From Pseudomonas sp. UYIF39 (GTDB lineage Bacteria > Pseudomonadota > Gammaproteobacteria > Pseudomonadales > Pseudomonadaceae): 64,000 nt of DNA. Made by a program: the position numbers and the translations under genes. Positions 35,892 to 47,921 of this stretch are shown here, in pieces. Position 1 is the stretch's first letter. The number at the start of each line of letters is the position of its first letter. The notes below the pieces were generated by a model. The model saw only the letters and a program-made list of their open reading frames with translations. It did no database searches and had not been told where the DNA came from. Location: NCBI RefSeq assembly GCF_029963765.1, contig NZ_JALBYU010000004.1:1-64000 (forward strand), written 5' to 3'.

Positions 35892-36658
35892 ACGTTCAAT
35901 CGTCCAACAATTCCCCGCCTCATTCGTCATATTACTGACGCCAAAAATCAATCACTCGATTTCCTAACTTTAGTTTCACTCGACTTTGTTGAATTTTTTC
36001 AGTAGTGGCACTGAAATTTTTTATCAGTAGTGGCACATAACTATCTAATCCGACAATACCCCTATATATCAAGGGCGAAACAGGCGTTGCTATCATTATG
36101 AAAGCAGTGCCATCTTTTTCAATATTTCAAGAAATTTCAGAATTCGCGATGGGTGGACAGGAACTATGTCCAAATGCGTCGCTCATACCATCGGTAACCA
36201 TTCTCTCTGAGTTTGTACGAGATAACTTACGCAGAGCAGAGATTCACATAGCAAAGTTGTCACATTAACTTCTGCTTACTGATCCCTGATTTGGGCAACA
36301 CATGAAGGACAGGAGATTAAGCATCACAAATATCCCCTACAAGGCCAAGGCTGCGCCCCTATAAACGTGCTCACCAGAGCACCCAACCGCTTGATTTACG
36401 GGCTTCTGCCTGGCATTGAGCGCGCAAGACCTTTGCACGAATGTCTTCTGATTAGAAGATCTGCTGCATAACAGGGCACGCCATAACAATAAAAGCCTAG
36501 TTGCGCACCTTTTGAGTGAACTTATTTAGACACTCGGAACTTATATGCCTGCACGCGGCATTGTGGCGCCTTTAAGGCGCACTTCCGAGTGCACTACCAC
36601 CGCTGAACACCATTAACTCCGGCCATGTAATGGCTTGATAAACACAGAGGTAATTGCG
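35892..36658. promoter_or_regulatory. algD upstream regulatory region
   Basis: 767 bp, AT-rich and without a gene, as expected for the highly regulated algD promoter. Notable: the direct repeat CAGTAGTGGCAC at 36000-36011 and 36025-36036; GGACA...TGTCC near 36155; GAACTT at 36518-36523 and 36537-36542, which look like an AlgU -35 without a certain -10; ATGCC...GGCAT; a perfect GCGCCTT/AAGGCGC hairpin at 36566-36580, followed by GCACT/AGTGC; GCCATGTAATGGC at 36622-36634. Regulators AlgU, AlgR, AlgB and AmrZ act on algD in Pseudomonas; assignments to sites are inference. Confidence 0.6.
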
Positions 36659-37975
36659 ATGCGCATCAGCATATTTGGTTTGGGTTACGTCGGCGCAGTA
36701 TGTGCCGGTTGCCTGTCTGCACGGGGCCATGACGTCGTTGGCGTCGATGTTGCCAAAGACAAAATCGATATGATCAACGCCGGTAAATCGCCGATCGTTG
36801 AACCGGGTCTGGGCGAGCTTCTGCAGAAGGGTATCGAGACGGGCAAATTGCGCGGCACGACCAACTTCGCCGAGGCGATTCGTGACACCGACCTGTCGAT
36901 GATCTGCGTCGGCACGCCGAGCAAGAAGAACGGCGACCTGGAATTGAACTACATCGAAGCCGTGTGCCGCGAGATCGGTTTTGTCCTGCGTGACAAGACC
37001 ACCCGTCACACCATCGTGGTTCGCAGCACCGTACTGCCAGGCACTGTGGCAAACGTAGTGATCCCGATCCTCGAAGACTGCTCCGGCAAGAAAGCCGGCG
37101 TCGACTTCGGCGTTGCAGTGAACCCTGAGTTCCTGCGTGAAAGCACCGCGATCGCCGATTACGACCTGCCGCCAATGACCGTCATCGGCGAGTTCGACAA
37201 GGCTTCCGGCGACGTTCTGCAATCGCTGTACGAAGAACTCGACGCTCCGATCATCCGCAAGGACATCGCTGTGGCCGAGATGATCAAGTACACCTGCAAC
37301 GTGTGGCACGCCACCAAGGTGACCTTCGCCAACGAGATCGGCAACATCGCCAAGGCTGTCGGCGTCGATGGTCGCGAAGTGATGGAAGTGGTCTGCCAGG
37401 ACAAGACGCTGAACCTGTCCCAGTACTACATGCGCCCTGGTTTCGCGTTCGGCGGTTCCTGCCTGCCGAAGGACGTTCGCGCCCTGACCTACCGCGCCGG
37501 TTCCCTGGACGTGGAAGCACCGCTGCTCAACTCGCTGATGCGCAGTAACGAGTCCCAGGTGCAGAACGCCTTCGACATCGTCACCAGCCACGGCAAACGC
37601 AAAGTCGCCCTGCTGGGTCTGAGTTTCAAGGCCGGTACTGACGACCTGCGCGAAAGCCCACTGGTTGATCTGGCGGAAATGCTGATCGGCAAGGGTTACG
37701 ACCTGAGCATCTACGACACCAACGTCGAATACGCCCGTGTCCACGGTGCGAACAAGGATTACATCGAGTCGAAGATCCCTCACGTCTCGTCCTTGCTCAA
37801 CGCTGACTTCGACGACGTGATCAACAACTCCGACGTGATCATCCTTGGCAACCGTGACGAGAAATTCCGCGCCCTGGCGCAGAACGCTCCACACGGCAAG
37901 CAAGTGATCGACCTGGTCGGTTTCATGTCCCAAGCCACCAGCGTGAGTGGCCGGACTGAAGGCATCTGCTGGTAA
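36659..37975 (+). CDS. algD: GDP-mannose 6-dehydrogenase
   Basis: Oxidises GDP-mannose to GDP-mannuronate with NAD+, the committed step of alginate synthesis. 438 residues. N-terminal Rossmann motif IFGLGYVGAVCAG; catalytic Cys268 in GGSCLPKD matches the known residue of P. aeruginosa. ATG 36659 follows AGAGG. First gene of the alginate operon; 112 bp precede alg8. Confidence 0.97.
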   Translation: MRISIFGLGYVGAVCAGCLSARGHDVVGVDVAKDKIDMINAGKSPIVEPGLGELLQKGIETGKLRGTTNFAEAIRDTDLSMICVGTPSKKNGDLELNYIEAVCREIGFVLRDKTTRHTIVVRSTVLPGTVANVVIPILEDCSGKKAGVDFGVAVNPEFLRESTAIADYDLPPMTVIGEFDKASGDVLQSLYEELDAPIIRKDIAVAEMIKYTCNVWHATKVTFANEIGNIAKAVGVDGREVMEVVCQDKTLNLSQYYMRPGFAFGGSCLPKDVRALTYRAGSLDVEAPLLNSLMRSNESQVQNAFDIVTSHGKRKVALLGLSFKAGTDDLRESPLVDLAEMLIGKGYDLSIYDTNVEYARVHGANKDYIESKIPHVSSLLNADFDDVINNSDVIILGNRDEKFRALAQNAPHGKQVIDLVGFMSQATSVSGRTEGICW

Positions 37976-38087
37976 CAAGCGGCATCGGGAGGGTTTGCGG
38001 GGTTCACAAAGCCCGAAACCCTCCCGGCTTTTTCGCCTGCCTTAACCCCATCGGGCCACCCCACAGGCTCGCCCGAGATAGAGACGG

Positions 38088-39578
38088 ATGCAGATTATGC
38101 ACAGGCTAAAGCACGGCCTACTTCAGGTCGCCGGTTGGCTGTTTTACTTAAGTATTTTGATGGGCATCGCCATGGCGTTGCCTGCGTCCACGTTCGACTC
38201 CGAGTCGAAGGACTTCATCTTCCTGATCGGTATCGTCGGTATCTGGCGCTACTCGATGGGTGCTACGCACTTTTTACGCGGCATGCTGTTTCTGTACGTG
38301 GTCTACCCGCACCTGCGGCGCAAAGTGCGCAAGCTGGGTAAAGCGGCAGATCCGTCCCATGTGTTTCTGATGGTCACCAGTTTTCGTATCGACGCGCTGA
38401 CCACCGCCCAGGTCTACGCCTCGGTGATTCGCGAAGCGATCGACTGCGGACTGCCGACCACCATGGTCTGCTCCATCGTGGAAATGTCCGATGAGAAGCT
38501 GGTGAAAAGCCTCTGGACCAAAATGAATCCACCGGCTCGCGTCAAGCTCGACTTCGTGCGCATTCCCGGCACCGGCAAGCGTGACGGCCTGGCCTACGGT
38601 TTCCGCGCCATCTCCCGCCACCTGCCGGACGATCGCGCAGTGGTTGCAGTGATTGATGGCGACACCGTGCTCGCCGAAGGCGTCGTGCTCAAGACCGTGC
38701 CGTGGTTCCAGCTGTTCGGCAATGTCGGCGGCCTGACCACCAACGAGTTCTGCGAAGTGCGCGGCGGCTACATCATGAGCGAGTGGCACAAACTGCGATT
38801 CGCCCAGCGCCACATCAACATGTGCTCGATGGCCCTGTCCAAGCGCGTGCTGACCATGACCGGACGGATGTCGGTATTCCGCGCCACTGTGGTGACTAAC
38901 CCGGACTTCATCGCCGACGTGGAAAGCGACTCGCTGCAACACTGGCGCCTGGGTCGCTTCAAGTTCCTCACCGGTGATGACAAGTCGAGCTGGTTCAGCT
39001 TGATGCGCCTGGGCTACGACACGTTTTATGTGCCGGACGCCGCCATTCACACCGTGGAACACCCACCGGAAAAAAGCTTCATCAAGGCCAGTCGCAAATT
39101 GATGTTCCGCTGGTACGGCAACAACCTGCGGCAGAACTCCCGCGCCTTGGGCCTGGGGATGAAACGTCTCGGCCTGTTCACTTCGGTGGTGCTGTTCGAC
39201 CAGCGTGTGTCGATGTGGACGTCGCTGCTGGGCCTGACCGTCGCGCTCATCGCCACTTTCAAATATGGCGCCGCGTTCATCCTGGTTTACCTGCTGTGGA
39301 TCGGCATTACCCGCCTGATCCTGACCGTGCTGCTGTCTTTGTCCGGTCACACGATCGGCCCGGCCTACCCGGCGATTCTCTATTACAACCAGATCGTCGG
39401 CGCGCTGGTGAAGATCTACGTGTTCTTCCGCCTCGACCGACAGTCCTGGACTCGCCAGCCCACTTCCCTGACCCGTGATCTCGCCAGCTTTCAAGGTTGG
39501 TTCAACACTTGGTCGTCTCGGACCATGACCTTCTCCGCCGGCAGCATTTTTGTTGCTGTGCTGCTGATGATGGTCTGA
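38088..39578 (+). CDS. alg8: alginate polymerase glycosyltransferase Alg8
   Basis: Inner-membrane GT2 enzyme that polymerises mannuronate. N-terminal spans, a cytoplasmic GT domain with [11 protein letters not shown] as the D-x-D-like site and SDSLQHWRL further on, then C-terminal spans. 496 residues from ATG 38088; ATG 38097 ([10 protein letters not shown]) is the likelier start by family N-terminus. Acts with Alg44, whose c-di-GMP binding activates it. Confidence 0.95.
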   Translation: MQIMHRLKHGLLQVAGWLFYLSILMGIAMALPASTFDSESKDFIFLIGIVGIWRYSMGATHFLRGMLFLYVVYPHLRRKVRKLGKAADPSHVFLMVTSFRIDALTTAQVYASVIREAIDCGLPTTMVCSIVEMSDEKLVKSLWTKMNPPARVKLDFVRIPGTGKRDGLAYGFRAISRHLPDDRAVVAVIDGDTVLAEGVVLKTVPWFQLFGNVGGLTTNEFCEVRGGYIMSEWHKLRFAQRHINMCSMALSKRVLTMTGRMSVFRATVVTNPDFIADVESDSLQHWRLGRFKFLTGDDKSSWFSLMRLGYDTFYVPDAAIHTVEHPPEKSFIKASRKLMFRWYGNNLRQNSRALGLGMKRLGLFTSVVLFDQRVSMWTSLLGLTVALIATFKYGAAFILVYLLWIGITRLILTVLLSLSGHTIGPAYPAILYYNQIVGALVKIYVFFRLDRQSWTRQPTSLTRDLASFQGWFNTWSSRTMTFSAGSIFVAVLLMMV

Positions 39579-39613
39579 CCGAACTCGCCTGAATTAACTA
39601 GGAAATCGTCCAT

Positions 39614-40783
39614 ATGAATACCGCCGTCAACGCCAACGTAGTGCATGAATCAGAAGCCCAGCGCCAACACGCCCGAGTAAAAATCCCGGCCAAGCTGCGT
39701 TTCTTCGGCCCCGACCGGACCCCGGTAGAAGCTCGGGTCCTCGACCTTTCCGCCGGCGGCCTGGCCTTCAACGCCGGTCAGCTGCCACTGAAGATCGGCG
39801 ATGTGTATAAAGCTCGCCTGCAGTTCGTCATCGATAACCTCGGCCTGGCCATGGACGTCGAGTTACTGGTGCGCTCCCACGACCGCGAAACCGGTCGTAC
39901 CGGTTGCCAGTTCCAGAACCTCGAATCCCAGGATATTTCCACCCTGCGCCACCTGATCACTTCGCACCTGGCCGGCGACATCGTCACCATGGGTGAAGTG
40001 CTGGCCACCCTGCAACGCGACAACTTCACCAAGGCGCGCAAGAACAAGGATGGCGGCCACGGCATGACCCCGTTCGGTCGTCTGCGTGCAGTGACCTTCA
40101 GCTTCGCGATTTTCCTCGTCGGCCTGACGGCATTCGGCTTCGTCTTCAAGTCGGTGTACGGCATGTACTTCGTCAGCCACGCCCAGGCCGGTCTGGTCAG
40201 CGTGGCGGGCATGAACATCACCATGCCGCGCGACGGCACGGTGCAGAGTCTGATCAAACCCGACGGCGTTGCGGCCAAAGGCGCCCCGCTGGCGACGTTC
40301 AGCACCAGCATGCTCGACGTACTCAAGGGCCATCTGGACGAAGACCAACTGCAACCGGCCAAGGTTGAAGAACTGTTCGGCAAGCAAATGACCGGCACCC
40401 TGACGTCGCCGTGCGATTGCACCGTAGCGCAGCAAATGGTCGCCGACGGTCAGTACGCCAGCAAGGGCGACGTGATCTTCCAACTGGTGCCGCGTAACAG
40501 CGAAGCCAACGTTGAAGCGCGCTTCTCCTATCGCCAGTTCGGCGACGTGCTGCCAGGCAGCTCGGTCAGCTTCCAGATCGCCGGCGAAGACAAAACCCGC
40601 TCCGGCACGATCATCAGCAGCACCAGCCTGAAAAGCGCCGACCTGTCATCCGACATCCGCGTGCAGATCAAGCCTGACGAGCCGCTGGACAGCAAATTCG
40701 CCGGTCGCCCGGTTGAAGTTAACGCCACTCGTGGTCCGAACCTGAACTGGCTGATCGACAAAGCCATGGCCGCCGGTCGTTAA
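39614..40783 (+). CDS. alg44: alginate co-polymerase, PilZ c-di-GMP receptor
   Basis: 389 residues. N-terminal PilZ domain with Arg17, Arg21, Asp44 and Ser46 at the same positions known to bind c-di-GMP in P. aeruginosa Alg44; one membrane span near 160-180; periplasmic membrane-fusion-like domain at the C-terminus. Needed for polymerisation with Alg8. Intact ligand residues mean that the operon remains c-di-GMP dependent. Confidence 0.96.
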   Translation: MNTAVNANVVHESEAQRQHARVKIPAKLRFFGPDRTPVEARVLDLSAGGLAFNAGQLPLKIGDVYKARLQFVIDNLGLAMDVELLVRSHDRETGRTGCQFQNLESQDISTLRHLITSHLAGDIVTMGEVLATLQRDNFTKARKNKDGGHGMTPFGRLRAVTFSFAIFLVGLTAFGFVFKSVYGMYFVSHAQAGLVSVAGMNITMPRDGTVQSLIKPDGVAAKGAPLATFSTSMLDVLKGHLDEDQLQPAKVEELFGKQMTGTLTSPCDCTVAQQMVADGQYASKGDVIFQLVPRNSEANVEARFSYRQFGDVLPGSSVSFQIAGEDKTRSGTIISSTSLKSADLSSDIRVQIKPDEPLDSKFAGRPVEVNATRGPNLNWLIDKAMAAGR

Positions 40784-40793
40784 AACAGAGGAC

Positions 40794-42200
40794 ATGCCCG
40801 TGACTAGCCCACTCAGAATCCTGCCAGTCCCGCTGACTCTGGCCATGGCAATCGCCTTGGCCGGATGCGCCGGCCTGCCCGACCAGCGTCTGGCCAACGA
40901 AGCCCTCAAGCGCGGTGATACCACGCTGGCGGCGCAGAATTACCAGCAACTGGCAGACCTGGGCTACAGCGAAGCACAGGTTGGCCTCGCCGATATCCAG
41001 GTCGATAGCCGTGACCCGGCGCAGATCAAGAAAGCCGAGGCGACTTATCGCGCTGCGGCCAGCGTCTCGCCGCGAGCTCAGGCTCGCCTGGGTCGTCTGC
41101 TGGTGGCCAAACCCGGCTCCACCGAAGCCGAACAGCACGAAGCCGAAGGCCTGTTGAAAAAAGCCTCGGCCAATGGTGAAGGCAATACCCTGATCCCGCT
41201 GGCGATGCTGTACCTGCAATACCCGCACAGTTTCCCGAACGTCAACGCGCAACAGCAGATCAGCCAATGGCGCGCCGAAGGCAAGCCGGAAGCGGGCCTG
41301 GCCCAAGTGCTGCTCTATCGCACCCAGGGCACTTACGACCAGCACCTGGACGAAGTGGAAACGATCTGCAAAGCCGCGTTGAACACCACCGACATCTGCT
41401 ACGTCGAACTGGCCACGGTCTATCAGAAAAAAGCCCAGCCAGAGAAACAGGCCGAGCTGATCAAGCAAATGCAAGCCGCTCAGGCTCGCGGCACGGTTTC
41501 CGCCCAGCGGGTGGACAGCGTGGCCCGCGTACTGGGCGATGCAACCTTGGGCACGACCGACGAGAAGACCGCCCAGTCGCTGCTCGAAGGCATCGCACCC
41601 GGCTACCCCGCTTCCTGGGTCAGCCTGGCGCAACTGCTCTACGACTTCCCGGAACTGGGTGACGTAGACATGATGATGAAGTACCTGGACAACGGCCGCG
41701 CCGCCGACCAGCCGCGCGCCGAACTGTTGCTGGGCAAGCTCTACTACGAAGGCAAAATGGTGCCGGCCGACGCGAAGGTCGCCGAAGAACACTTCAAGAA
41801 AGCCGTCGACAGAGAAGTGGCCGCCGATTACTACCTCGGCCAGATCTACCGTCGCGGTTACCTGGGCAAGGTCTATTCGCAGAAAGCGCTGGACCACCTG
41901 CTCAAGGCTGCGCGTAACGGCCAGAACAGCGCCGACTTCGCCATTGCCCAACTGTTCTCCCAAGGCAAGGGCACCCGGCCCGACCCGCTTAACGCTTATG
42001 TCTTCAGCCAATTGGCCAAAGCCCAGAACACCCCGCAAGCCACCGAGCTTGCACAAACACTTGAAGCCCAACTGCCGCCTGCCCAGCTCGCCGAGGCCCA
42101 ACGCCTGTTGAAACAAGAACAGGCCGTTCGTGGTGCCTTGAGTCAGAACACGCTGGAACTGCATGCCCTGGAAGAAGAAGACGGCGAGGAATCCCTATGA
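40794..42200 (+). CDS. algK: alginate secretion TPR lipoprotein AlgK
   Basis: 468 residues. Lipobox IALAGC places the lipidated Cys at residue 25. The rest is Sel1/TPR-like repeats (for example [17 protein letters not shown]). Outer-membrane periplasmic scaffold that helps localise AlgE. Its last four bases overlap the algE start. Confidence 0.95.
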   Translation: MPVTSPLRILPVPLTLAMAIALAGCAGLPDQRLANEALKRGDTTLAAQNYQQLADLGYSEAQVGLADIQVDSRDPAQIKKAEATYRAAASVSPRAQARLGRLLVAKPGSTEAEQHEAEGLLKKASANGEGNTLIPLAMLYLQYPHSFPNVNAQQQISQWRAEGKPEAGLAQVLLYRTQGTYDQHLDEVETICKAALNTTDICYVELATVYQKKAQPEKQAELIKQMQAAQARGTVSAQRVDSVARVLGDATLGTTDEKTAQSLLEGIAPGYPASWVSLAQLLYDFPELGDVDMMMKYLDNGRAADQPRAELLLGKLYYEGKMVPADAKVAEEHFKKAVDREVAADYYLGQIYRRGYLGKVYSQKALDHLLKAARNGQNSADFAIAQLFSQGKGTRPDPLNAYVFSQLAKAQNTPQATELAQTLEAQLPPAQLAEAQRLLKQEQAVRGALSQNTLELHALEEEDGEESL

Positions 42201-43684
42201 AGTTGAATCCATTCGTGCAGGCCGGTATTGGCCTGACATTCGCCCTGTTGTGGTCGTGCCCGACCCTCGCGGCGCTGACTGAAACCAAAAACTACGGCCT
42301 GGACGTGAAAGTCACGGCTCAGTCCGAAGGTGATACCGACCTGGGTACGCAGAGCGGCGGCGACGTCAACGGCGTCGGCCTCGACTTGCGTCCATGGGTC
42401 TATGGCGAGAGCGGCGCGTGGAGCGCCTACGCCATGGGTCAGGCCGTGACGTCCACCGACATCATCGAGACGGACACCCTGCAACAGTCCGACAGCGACG
42501 GCACCCAGCCCACCGATAGCGGTGATCGCAAGACCAAGAAAAACTACCTGGCGATGCGTGAATTCTGGGTCGGCTACAGCGGCCTCACGCCTTACCCCGG
42601 CGAGATGCTCAAACTCGGTCGCCAGCGCCTGCACAACGACGACGGTCAATGGCGCGACACCAACATCGAAGCCCTGAACTGGACCTTCGACACCACCCTG
42701 TTGCGCGCCAACGCCGGTGTCGCCGAACGCTTCAGCGAATACCGCACCGACCTCACCGAGCTGGCCCCAAAAGACAAGGATCGCCTGCACGCCTTCGCCG
42801 ATGCGGCGTATCAGTGGACCCCGGGCAACTGGGTCGGCATTCGCGGTCATCACACCCACGATGACGGCAAGCTCGACTACGCGCAGCCGGGTGTTCCCGC
42901 CGATTCCCTGGACAAGAAACAGAATGGCGACATCAGCTGGCTCGGCCTTACCGCCGACAGCGATGCCTACAACTGGCGCAACACCAACACCGTCAACTAC
43001 TGGGGCAGCGTCACCGGCATGAGCGGCGACCGCGACAAGGTCAACCCGCTGAACGCCGACGGCACCGCGCCGGCCCAAGCCAAGACCAGCGGCGACGTCG
43101 ACGGCTGGGCCACTGACCTGGGCGTGCGTCTGCGCCTGGATCCGCAATGGCAAGTCGGTGCGGCGTATGCCCGCGCCAGCGCCAATTACGAACAGAACGG
43201 CCTGGAAAGCAACCGTTCGAACTACACCGGTACGCGCTCGCGTGTTCACCGTTTCGGCGAGGCCTTCCGCGGCGAAATGCAAAACATGCAGTCCGCCACT
43301 CTGTTCGGTTCGTGGATGCTCAACGACGAATACGATGCCAGTGTGATCTACCACAAGTTCTGGCGCGTCGACGGCAACAAGCCGGTCGGCAGCAATGGCA
43401 TCAACGCCGTCGAGAACAATACCGACGACGGCACCGGGGCGATTCTTTCCAGCACGTCCCTGCCGCTAGAAGACGGTAGCAAGGACCTCGGCCAGGAAAT
43501 GGACGTGGTCGTCACCAAGTACTTCAAGCAAGGCCTGCTGCCCGCAGCCTTGAGCCAATCGATCGATGAGCCTTCGGCCCTGGTGCGTTTGCGTGGCGGC
43601 GTGTTCAAGCCCGGTGATGCGTACGGCAAAGGCGTCGACTCGTACATGCACCGCGCGTTTGTCGACGTGATCTGGCGCTTCTGA
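42197..43684 (+). CDS. algE: alginate outer-membrane porin AlgE
   Basis: 495 residues with a signal peptide ([18 protein letters not shown]) and a beta-barrel rich in aromatic strand ends, ending IWRF with the C-terminal Phe needed for barrel assembly. Exports the polymer. Translation is coupled to algK by an ATGA overlap. Confidence 0.95.
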   Translation: MKLNPFVQAGIGLTFALLWSCPTLAALTETKNYGLDVKVTAQSEGDTDLGTQSGGDVNGVGLDLRPWVYGESGAWSAYAMGQAVTSTDIIETDTLQQSDSDGTQPTDSGDRKTKKNYLAMREFWVGYSGLTPYPGEMLKLGRQRLHNDDGQWRDTNIEALNWTFDTTLLRANAGVAERFSEYRTDLTELAPKDKDRLHAFADAAYQWTPGNWVGIRGHHTHDDGKLDYAQPGVPADSLDKKQNGDISWLGLTADSDAYNWRNTNTVNYWGSVTGMSGDRDKVNPLNADGTAPAQAKTSGDVDGWATDLGVRLRLDPQWQVGAAYARASANYEQNGLESNRSNYTGTRSRVHRFGEAFRGEMQNMQSATLFGSWMLNDEYDASVIYHKFWRVDGNKPVGSNGINAVENNTDDGTGAILSSTSLPLEDGSKDLGQEMDVVVTKYFKQGLLPAALSQSIDEPSALVRLRGGVFKPGDAYGKGVDSYMHRAFVDVIWRF

Positions 43685-43710
43685 TGCGAACCGCTAAGGG
43701 AGTTCCTGAC

Positions 43711-45300
43711 ATGAACAGTCCGAAGAGAGGCTCGATAACCTTGCTGGCCGGCGCGATGTTGCTGGCCAGCACGGCAGTCTTCGCCACTGTGGAGCCGGCC
43801 TCGCCCGTTCACAAAGGCCAGCCGGCGACCATTGCCAAGGGGTTGCAACAGGCCAGGACCTACACCGTCAGCAGCGCACCGACTGCGCCGCTGGAGCTGG
43901 CCAAACCGAAACTGCCGGACACCTCCGGCTACACCGCCGAAGCCATCGCCGCGAAAATCGTGCGCACCAAGGCCGGCAAAATCAGCGTGCGCCGGATGAT
44001 GCAGGAAGACGCGCTGAAGGACTTCATCGGCGGCGACAACAAGATGTCTGAATGGGTGGTGCGTCAGCACGGCATCCCGCAGGCCATCTTCGTCGACGAC
44101 GGCTACATGAACCTCAAGGATCTGGCCAAGAAGGTGCCCAAGCAGTACTTCAGTGAAACCTCGCCGGGTGTGTTCCTGGCGAAGTTGCCGATCGTGGTCG
44201 GTAGACACGGCATTCTGGAAATCGACAAGCAGACCCAGGAATTGCGCCTGTCCCAAGAGGCCGGTTCGTTCCTGGTCAACGACGGTCAGCTGTTTGTGCG
44301 TGATACCAAAATCACTGGCTGGAGCGAGAAGGCAAACGGCCCGGCGGCCTTCAAGTCGCCGAAGGAATTCCGTCCGTTCCTGCTGTCCTGGGGCGGCACC
44401 GAGACCTACATCGCCAACAGCAAAATCGCCAGTTTCGGCTACGCCAACAGTAAGTCTTACGGCGTGAGTATTTCCCAATACACGCCGAACATGGCCAAGG
44501 TGCTCAAGCGCCCCGAACCGACCGGCTGGATCGTCGGCTCCGAGTTCTCGGACATGTGGTACGGCTTCTACTGCTACGAAGCCCGCGACTTTGTGGTCAA
44601 GGGCAACACCTACAAAGACAACATCGTCTATGGCATTGACCCGCATGACCGTTCCCACGGTCTGATCATTGCCGACAACACGGTATTCGGTACCAAGAAG
44701 AAGCACGGGATCATTATTTCCCGAGAAGTGAACGACAGTTTCATCTTCAACAACCGCAGCTACGACAACAAGTTGTCGGGCCTGGTGATCGACCGTAACA
44801 GCGTGAACAACCTGATCGCCTACAACGAGATCTACAAGAACCACACCGACGGCATCACCCTCTACGAGAGTGGCGACAACCTGCTGTGGGGCAACAAAGT
44901 GATCAGCAACCGTCGTCACGGCATCCGGATTCGTAACAGCGTGAACATCCGCCTCTACGAAAACCTGTCCATGGCCAACGGCCTGACCGGTGTCTACGGA
45001 CACATCAAGGACCTGAGCGACACGGACCGTGACATCAAGCTCGACCCGTTCGATGCCCAGGTATCCCTGATCGTGGTCGGCGGCGAACTGGCCGGCAACG
45101 GCAGCGGCCCGCTGTCCATCGACTCGCCACTGAGCGTCGAGTTGTATCGCGTGTCCATGCTTGCCCCGACCAAATCCAGCGGTATCAGCTTCAACGGGAT
45201 TCTCGGCGAGCGCCAGGACGAAATTCTCGACCTGCTGGTGCGCCAGCAGAAAGCCGTGCTGATCGACCCTGTCGAACGCCAGACCGAAATGCGGGACTGA
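43711..45300 (+). CDS. algG: mannuronan C5-epimerase AlgG
   Basis: 529 residues. Start ATG 43711 follows GGGAGTT; the longer frame to 43684 is unlikely. Signal peptide, then a right-handed beta-helix with the catalytic Asp310-Pro-His312-Asp313 motif (GIDPHDRSHG). Converts mannuronate to guluronate in the periplasm and takes part in the secretion scaffold. Confidence 0.95.
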   Translation: MNSPKRGSITLLAGAMLLASTAVFATVEPASPVHKGQPATIAKGLQQARTYTVSSAPTAPLELAKPKLPDTSGYTAEAIAAKIVRTKAGKISVRRMMQEDALKDFIGGDNKMSEWVVRQHGIPQAIFVDDGYMNLKDLAKKVPKQYFSETSPGVFLAKLPIVVGRHGILEIDKQTQELRLSQEAGSFLVNDGQLFVRDTKITGWSEKANGPAAFKSPKEFRPFLLSWGGTETYIANSKIASFGYANSKSYGVSISQYTPNMAKVLKRPEPTGWIVGSEFSDMWYGFYCYEARDFVVKGNTYKDNIVYGIDPHDRSHGLIIADNTVFGTKKKHGIIISREVNDSFIFNNRSYDNKLSGLVIDRNSVNNLIAYNEIYKNHTDGITLYESGDNLLWGNKVISNRRHGIRIRNSVNIRLYENLSMANGLTGVYGHIKDLSDTDRDIKLDPFDAQVSLIVVGGELAGNGSGPLSIDSPLSVELYRVSMLAPTKSSGISFNGILGERQDEILDLLVRQQKAVLIDPVERQTEMRD

Positions 45301-45310
45301 GGATAATTTT

Positions 45311-46759
45311 ATGCACCCACACTTGATCAAATTACTCAGCCTGTCGGCCCTGACCGTCGGCATTTTCGCGGCCAGCGCCGGCGCTCGTGCCGATGAAGCC
45401 AAAGCACCTGCCTTCAGCGCCGAACCGTGCTGCAACCTGTGTCCGGCAGCCAACGACCCGAAGAACTACACCACGCGTTACCAGCAGAACTTCACCACGC
45501 TGGTGCAGGCCCAAGGCGACTGGTTGTTCCGTACGCAAGAAGACTTGCGCACCGAGTTCGACACCACACCCGGCGGCTACAAACGCATGAAAGAACTGCA
45601 CGATGCGTTCAAGAGCAAAGGTATTGAACTGGTCATCGTTTACCAGCCGACCCGTGGTCTGGTGAACCGCAACAAGCTCAATCCGGAAGACAAGGCCAAG
45701 TACGATTTCGACAAGGCCCTGAAGAACTACAAGACCATGCTCGGGCGTTTCGCCGCCATGGGCTACACCGTGCCGGACCTGTCGCCGCTGACCAACGAGT
45801 CGCTGCCTGACACCCTGCCGGCCCACGATTTCTACTTCCAGGGCGACCAACACTGGACGCCGTATGGCGCCCAGCGCACGGCGAAAATCGTCGGTGAGCA
45901 AATCAAGAAAATGCCGGCCTTTGCCGACGTGCCGAAACGCGAATTCGAGAGCCATAAGTCGGGTCGCATGGGCAAGACCGGAACGTTACACAACATGGCT
46001 GGTCAACTCTGTGGCACCAGCTACGCGATCCAGTACATGGATCAGTTCACCACCGAGCCGAAAGGCGAAGCAGCTGATGGCGATCTGTTCAGTGATTCCG
46101 GCAATCCGGAAGTCACCCTGGTCGGCACCAGCCACAGTGGCAAGAACTACAACTTCGCCGGTTTCCTCGAAGAGGCCATCGGCGCCGACATCCTCAACGT
46201 GGCGTTCCCCGGCGGTGGCCTGGAAGGTTCGATGCTGCAGTACCTGGGCAGCGAAGAGTTCCAGAAGAAGCCGCCGAAGATTCTGATCTGGGAATTCTCG
46301 CCGCTCTATCGCCTCGACCAGGAAACCATCTACCGCCAGATGATGGCGTTGCTGGACAACGGTTGCGAAGGAAAGGATGCACAGATGACCGGCAGCACCA
46401 CGTTGAAACCGGGCAAGAACGAATTGATGGTCAACAGCAAGAACCTGAACCTGCAAAACAGCAGTCACCAGGTTGATATCCGCTTCGCCGATCCGTCGGT
46501 GAAAACCCTGCAAGCCACCCTCTGGTACATGAACGGTCGCCACGAGGACATCAAGATCGAGAAACCGGAAACCTCCGATACCGACGGGCGTTTCGCCTTT
46601 GAGTTGCGCACGGACGATGACTGGGCCTCGCAGAATCTGCTGGCCGTCGAAGTCCAGGGCCCTGAAGCAGGTGCCGCGCCACAGAAAGTCGAAGCGAAAA
46701 TCTGCAAACGCAACGTGTTCCCTGGCACTGGGCAGCGTACCGCTCAGGCCGGGCAATGA
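45311..46759 (+). CDS. algX: alginate O-acetyltransferase AlgX
   Basis: 482 residues. Signal peptide, SGNH-like acetyltransferase domain with Asp179 and His181 (GDQHWTPYG) and Ser274 (GTSHSGK), then a carbohydrate-binding domain. These correspond to D174, H176 and S269 of P. aeruginosa AlgX. Transfers acetyl to the polymer. RBS-like GAGGA precedes. Confidence 0.95.
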   Translation: MHPHLIKLLSLSALTVGIFAASAGARADEAKAPAFSAEPCCNLCPAANDPKNYTTRYQQNFTTLVQAQGDWLFRTQEDLRTEFDTTPGGYKRMKELHDAFKSKGIELVIVYQPTRGLVNRNKLNPEDKAKYDFDKALKNYKTMLGRFAAMGYTVPDLSPLTNESLPDTLPAHDFYFQGDQHWTPYGAQRTAKIVGEQIKKMPAFADVPKREFESHKSGRMGKTGTLHNMAGQLCGTSYAIQYMDQFTTEPKGEAADGDLFSDSGNPEVTLVGTSHSGKNYNFAGFLEEAIGADILNVAFPGGGLEGSMLQYLGSEEFQKKPPKILIWEFSPLYRLDQETIYRQMMALLDNGCEGKDAQMTGSTTLKPGKNELMVNSKNLNLQNSSHQVDIRFADPSVKTLQATLWYMNGRHEDIKIEKPETSDTDGRFAFELRTDDDWASQNLLAVEVQGPEAGAAPQKVEAKICKRNVFPGTGQRTAQAGQ

Positions 46760-46769
46760 GGCAACTCTT

Positions 46770-47903
46770 ATGACATGCATGCAAACCCGAACTTTGAAAA
46801 AGTTACTCGCGCCCTCCCTGCTGACTCTGGCGATGTTCGCCGGCGCCACCCAGGCAGCCGCGCCCCTGCGTCCACCCCAGGGTTACTTCGCGCCGATTGA
46901 AAAAGTCAAAACCGGCGACAAGAGCGAAGGCTGTGATGCGATGCCGACGCCGTACACCGGCTCGCTGCAATTTCGCAGCAAATACGAAGGTTCCGACAAG
47001 GCCCGTTCGACCCTGAACGAGGCATCGGAAAAAGCCTTCCGTGACAGCACCGCCGACATCACCAAACTGGAACGCGGCACCAGCAAGCGCGTGATGCAGT
47101 TCATGCGTGACGGTCGTCCGGAACAACTCGAATGCACGCTGAACTGGTTGACCGCCTGGGCCAAGGCCGATGCGTTAATGTCCAAGGACTTCAACCACAC
47201 CGGCAAGTCCATGCGCAAATGGGCGCTGGGCAGCATGGCGTCGTCCTATATCCGCCTGAAGTTCTCCGACTCCCATCCGTTGGCGAATCACCCGCAAGAA
47301 TCTCAGTTGATTGAAGCCTGGTTCAACAAAATGGCCGATCAGGTGGTCAGCGACTGGGACAACTTGCCGCTGGAACAAACCAACAACCATTCGTACTGGG
47401 CCGCCTGGTCGGTGATGGCAACGTCCATCGCCACCAACCGCCGCGACCTGTTCGACTGGTCGGTGAAGGAGTTCAAGGTCGGCGCCAATCAAATCGATGC
47501 CCAGGGTTTCCTGCCCAACGAACTCAAGCGCCAGCAACGCGCCCTCGCCTACCACAACTACGCCCTGCCGCCGCTCGCGATGATCGCCAGTTTCGCTCAG
47601 GTCAACGGTGTGGACTTGCGTCAGGAAAACAACGGCGCATTGAAACGCTTGGGTGATCGAGTGCTCGCGGGTGTCAAAGACCCGGAAGAATTCGAGAACA
47701 AGAACGGTAAGGAACAGGATATGACCGACCTGAAAGTCGACTCGAAATTCGCCTGGCTGGAACCGTTCTGCACGCTCTACACATGCTCGCCGGATGTGCT
47801 CGAGAAAAAACACGAGATGCAGCCGTTCAAGACCTTCCGCCTCGGTGGTGACTTGACCAAGGTCTACGACCCGGCGAACGAGAAGGGCAAAAAAGGCTCC
47901 TAA
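46770..47903 (+). CDS. algL: alginate lyase AlgL
   Basis: 377 residues with signal peptide ([19 protein letters not shown]) and the lyase motif NNHSYW, with His207 as catalytic residue. Clears stray polymer from the periplasm. ATG 46770 is the first in frame after the algX stop; longer frames lie in algX. A REP pair separates it from algI. Confidence 0.94.
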   Translation: MTCMQTRTLKKLLAPSLLTLAMFAGATQAAAPLRPPQGYFAPIEKVKTGDKSEGCDAMPTPYTGSLQFRSKYEGSDKARSTLNEASEKAFRDSTADITKLERGTSKRVMQFMRDGRPEQLECTLNWLTAWAKADALMSKDFNHTGKSMRKWALGSMASSYIRLKFSDSHPLANHPQESQLIEAWFNKMADQVVSDWDNLPLEQTNNHSYWAAWSVMATSIATNRRDLFDWSVKEFKVGANQIDAQGFLPNELKRQQRALAYHNYALPPLAMIASFAQVNGVDLRQENNGALKRLGDRVLAGVKDPEEFENKNGKEQDMTDLKVDSKFAWLEPFCTLYTCSPDVLEKKHEMQPFKTFRLGGDLTKVYDPANEKGKKGS

Positions 47904-47921
47904 GAGCCAAACACCAATCCC

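Noticed and set aside
36518..36565. GAACTT boxes as AlgU (sigma22) -35 elements
   Set aside because: No TCTGA-like -10 at 16-17 bp from either copy, so I do not call a promoter, only a candidate.
40719..42164. 481-codon minus-strand frame across algK
   Set aside because: Antisense shadow of algK, whose lipobox and repeats are clear.
43348..45453. 701-codon open frame on the minus strand across algG
   Set aside because: It is antisense to the well-supported algE-algG-algX coding strand and results from high GC at third positions; no family features or ribosome site.
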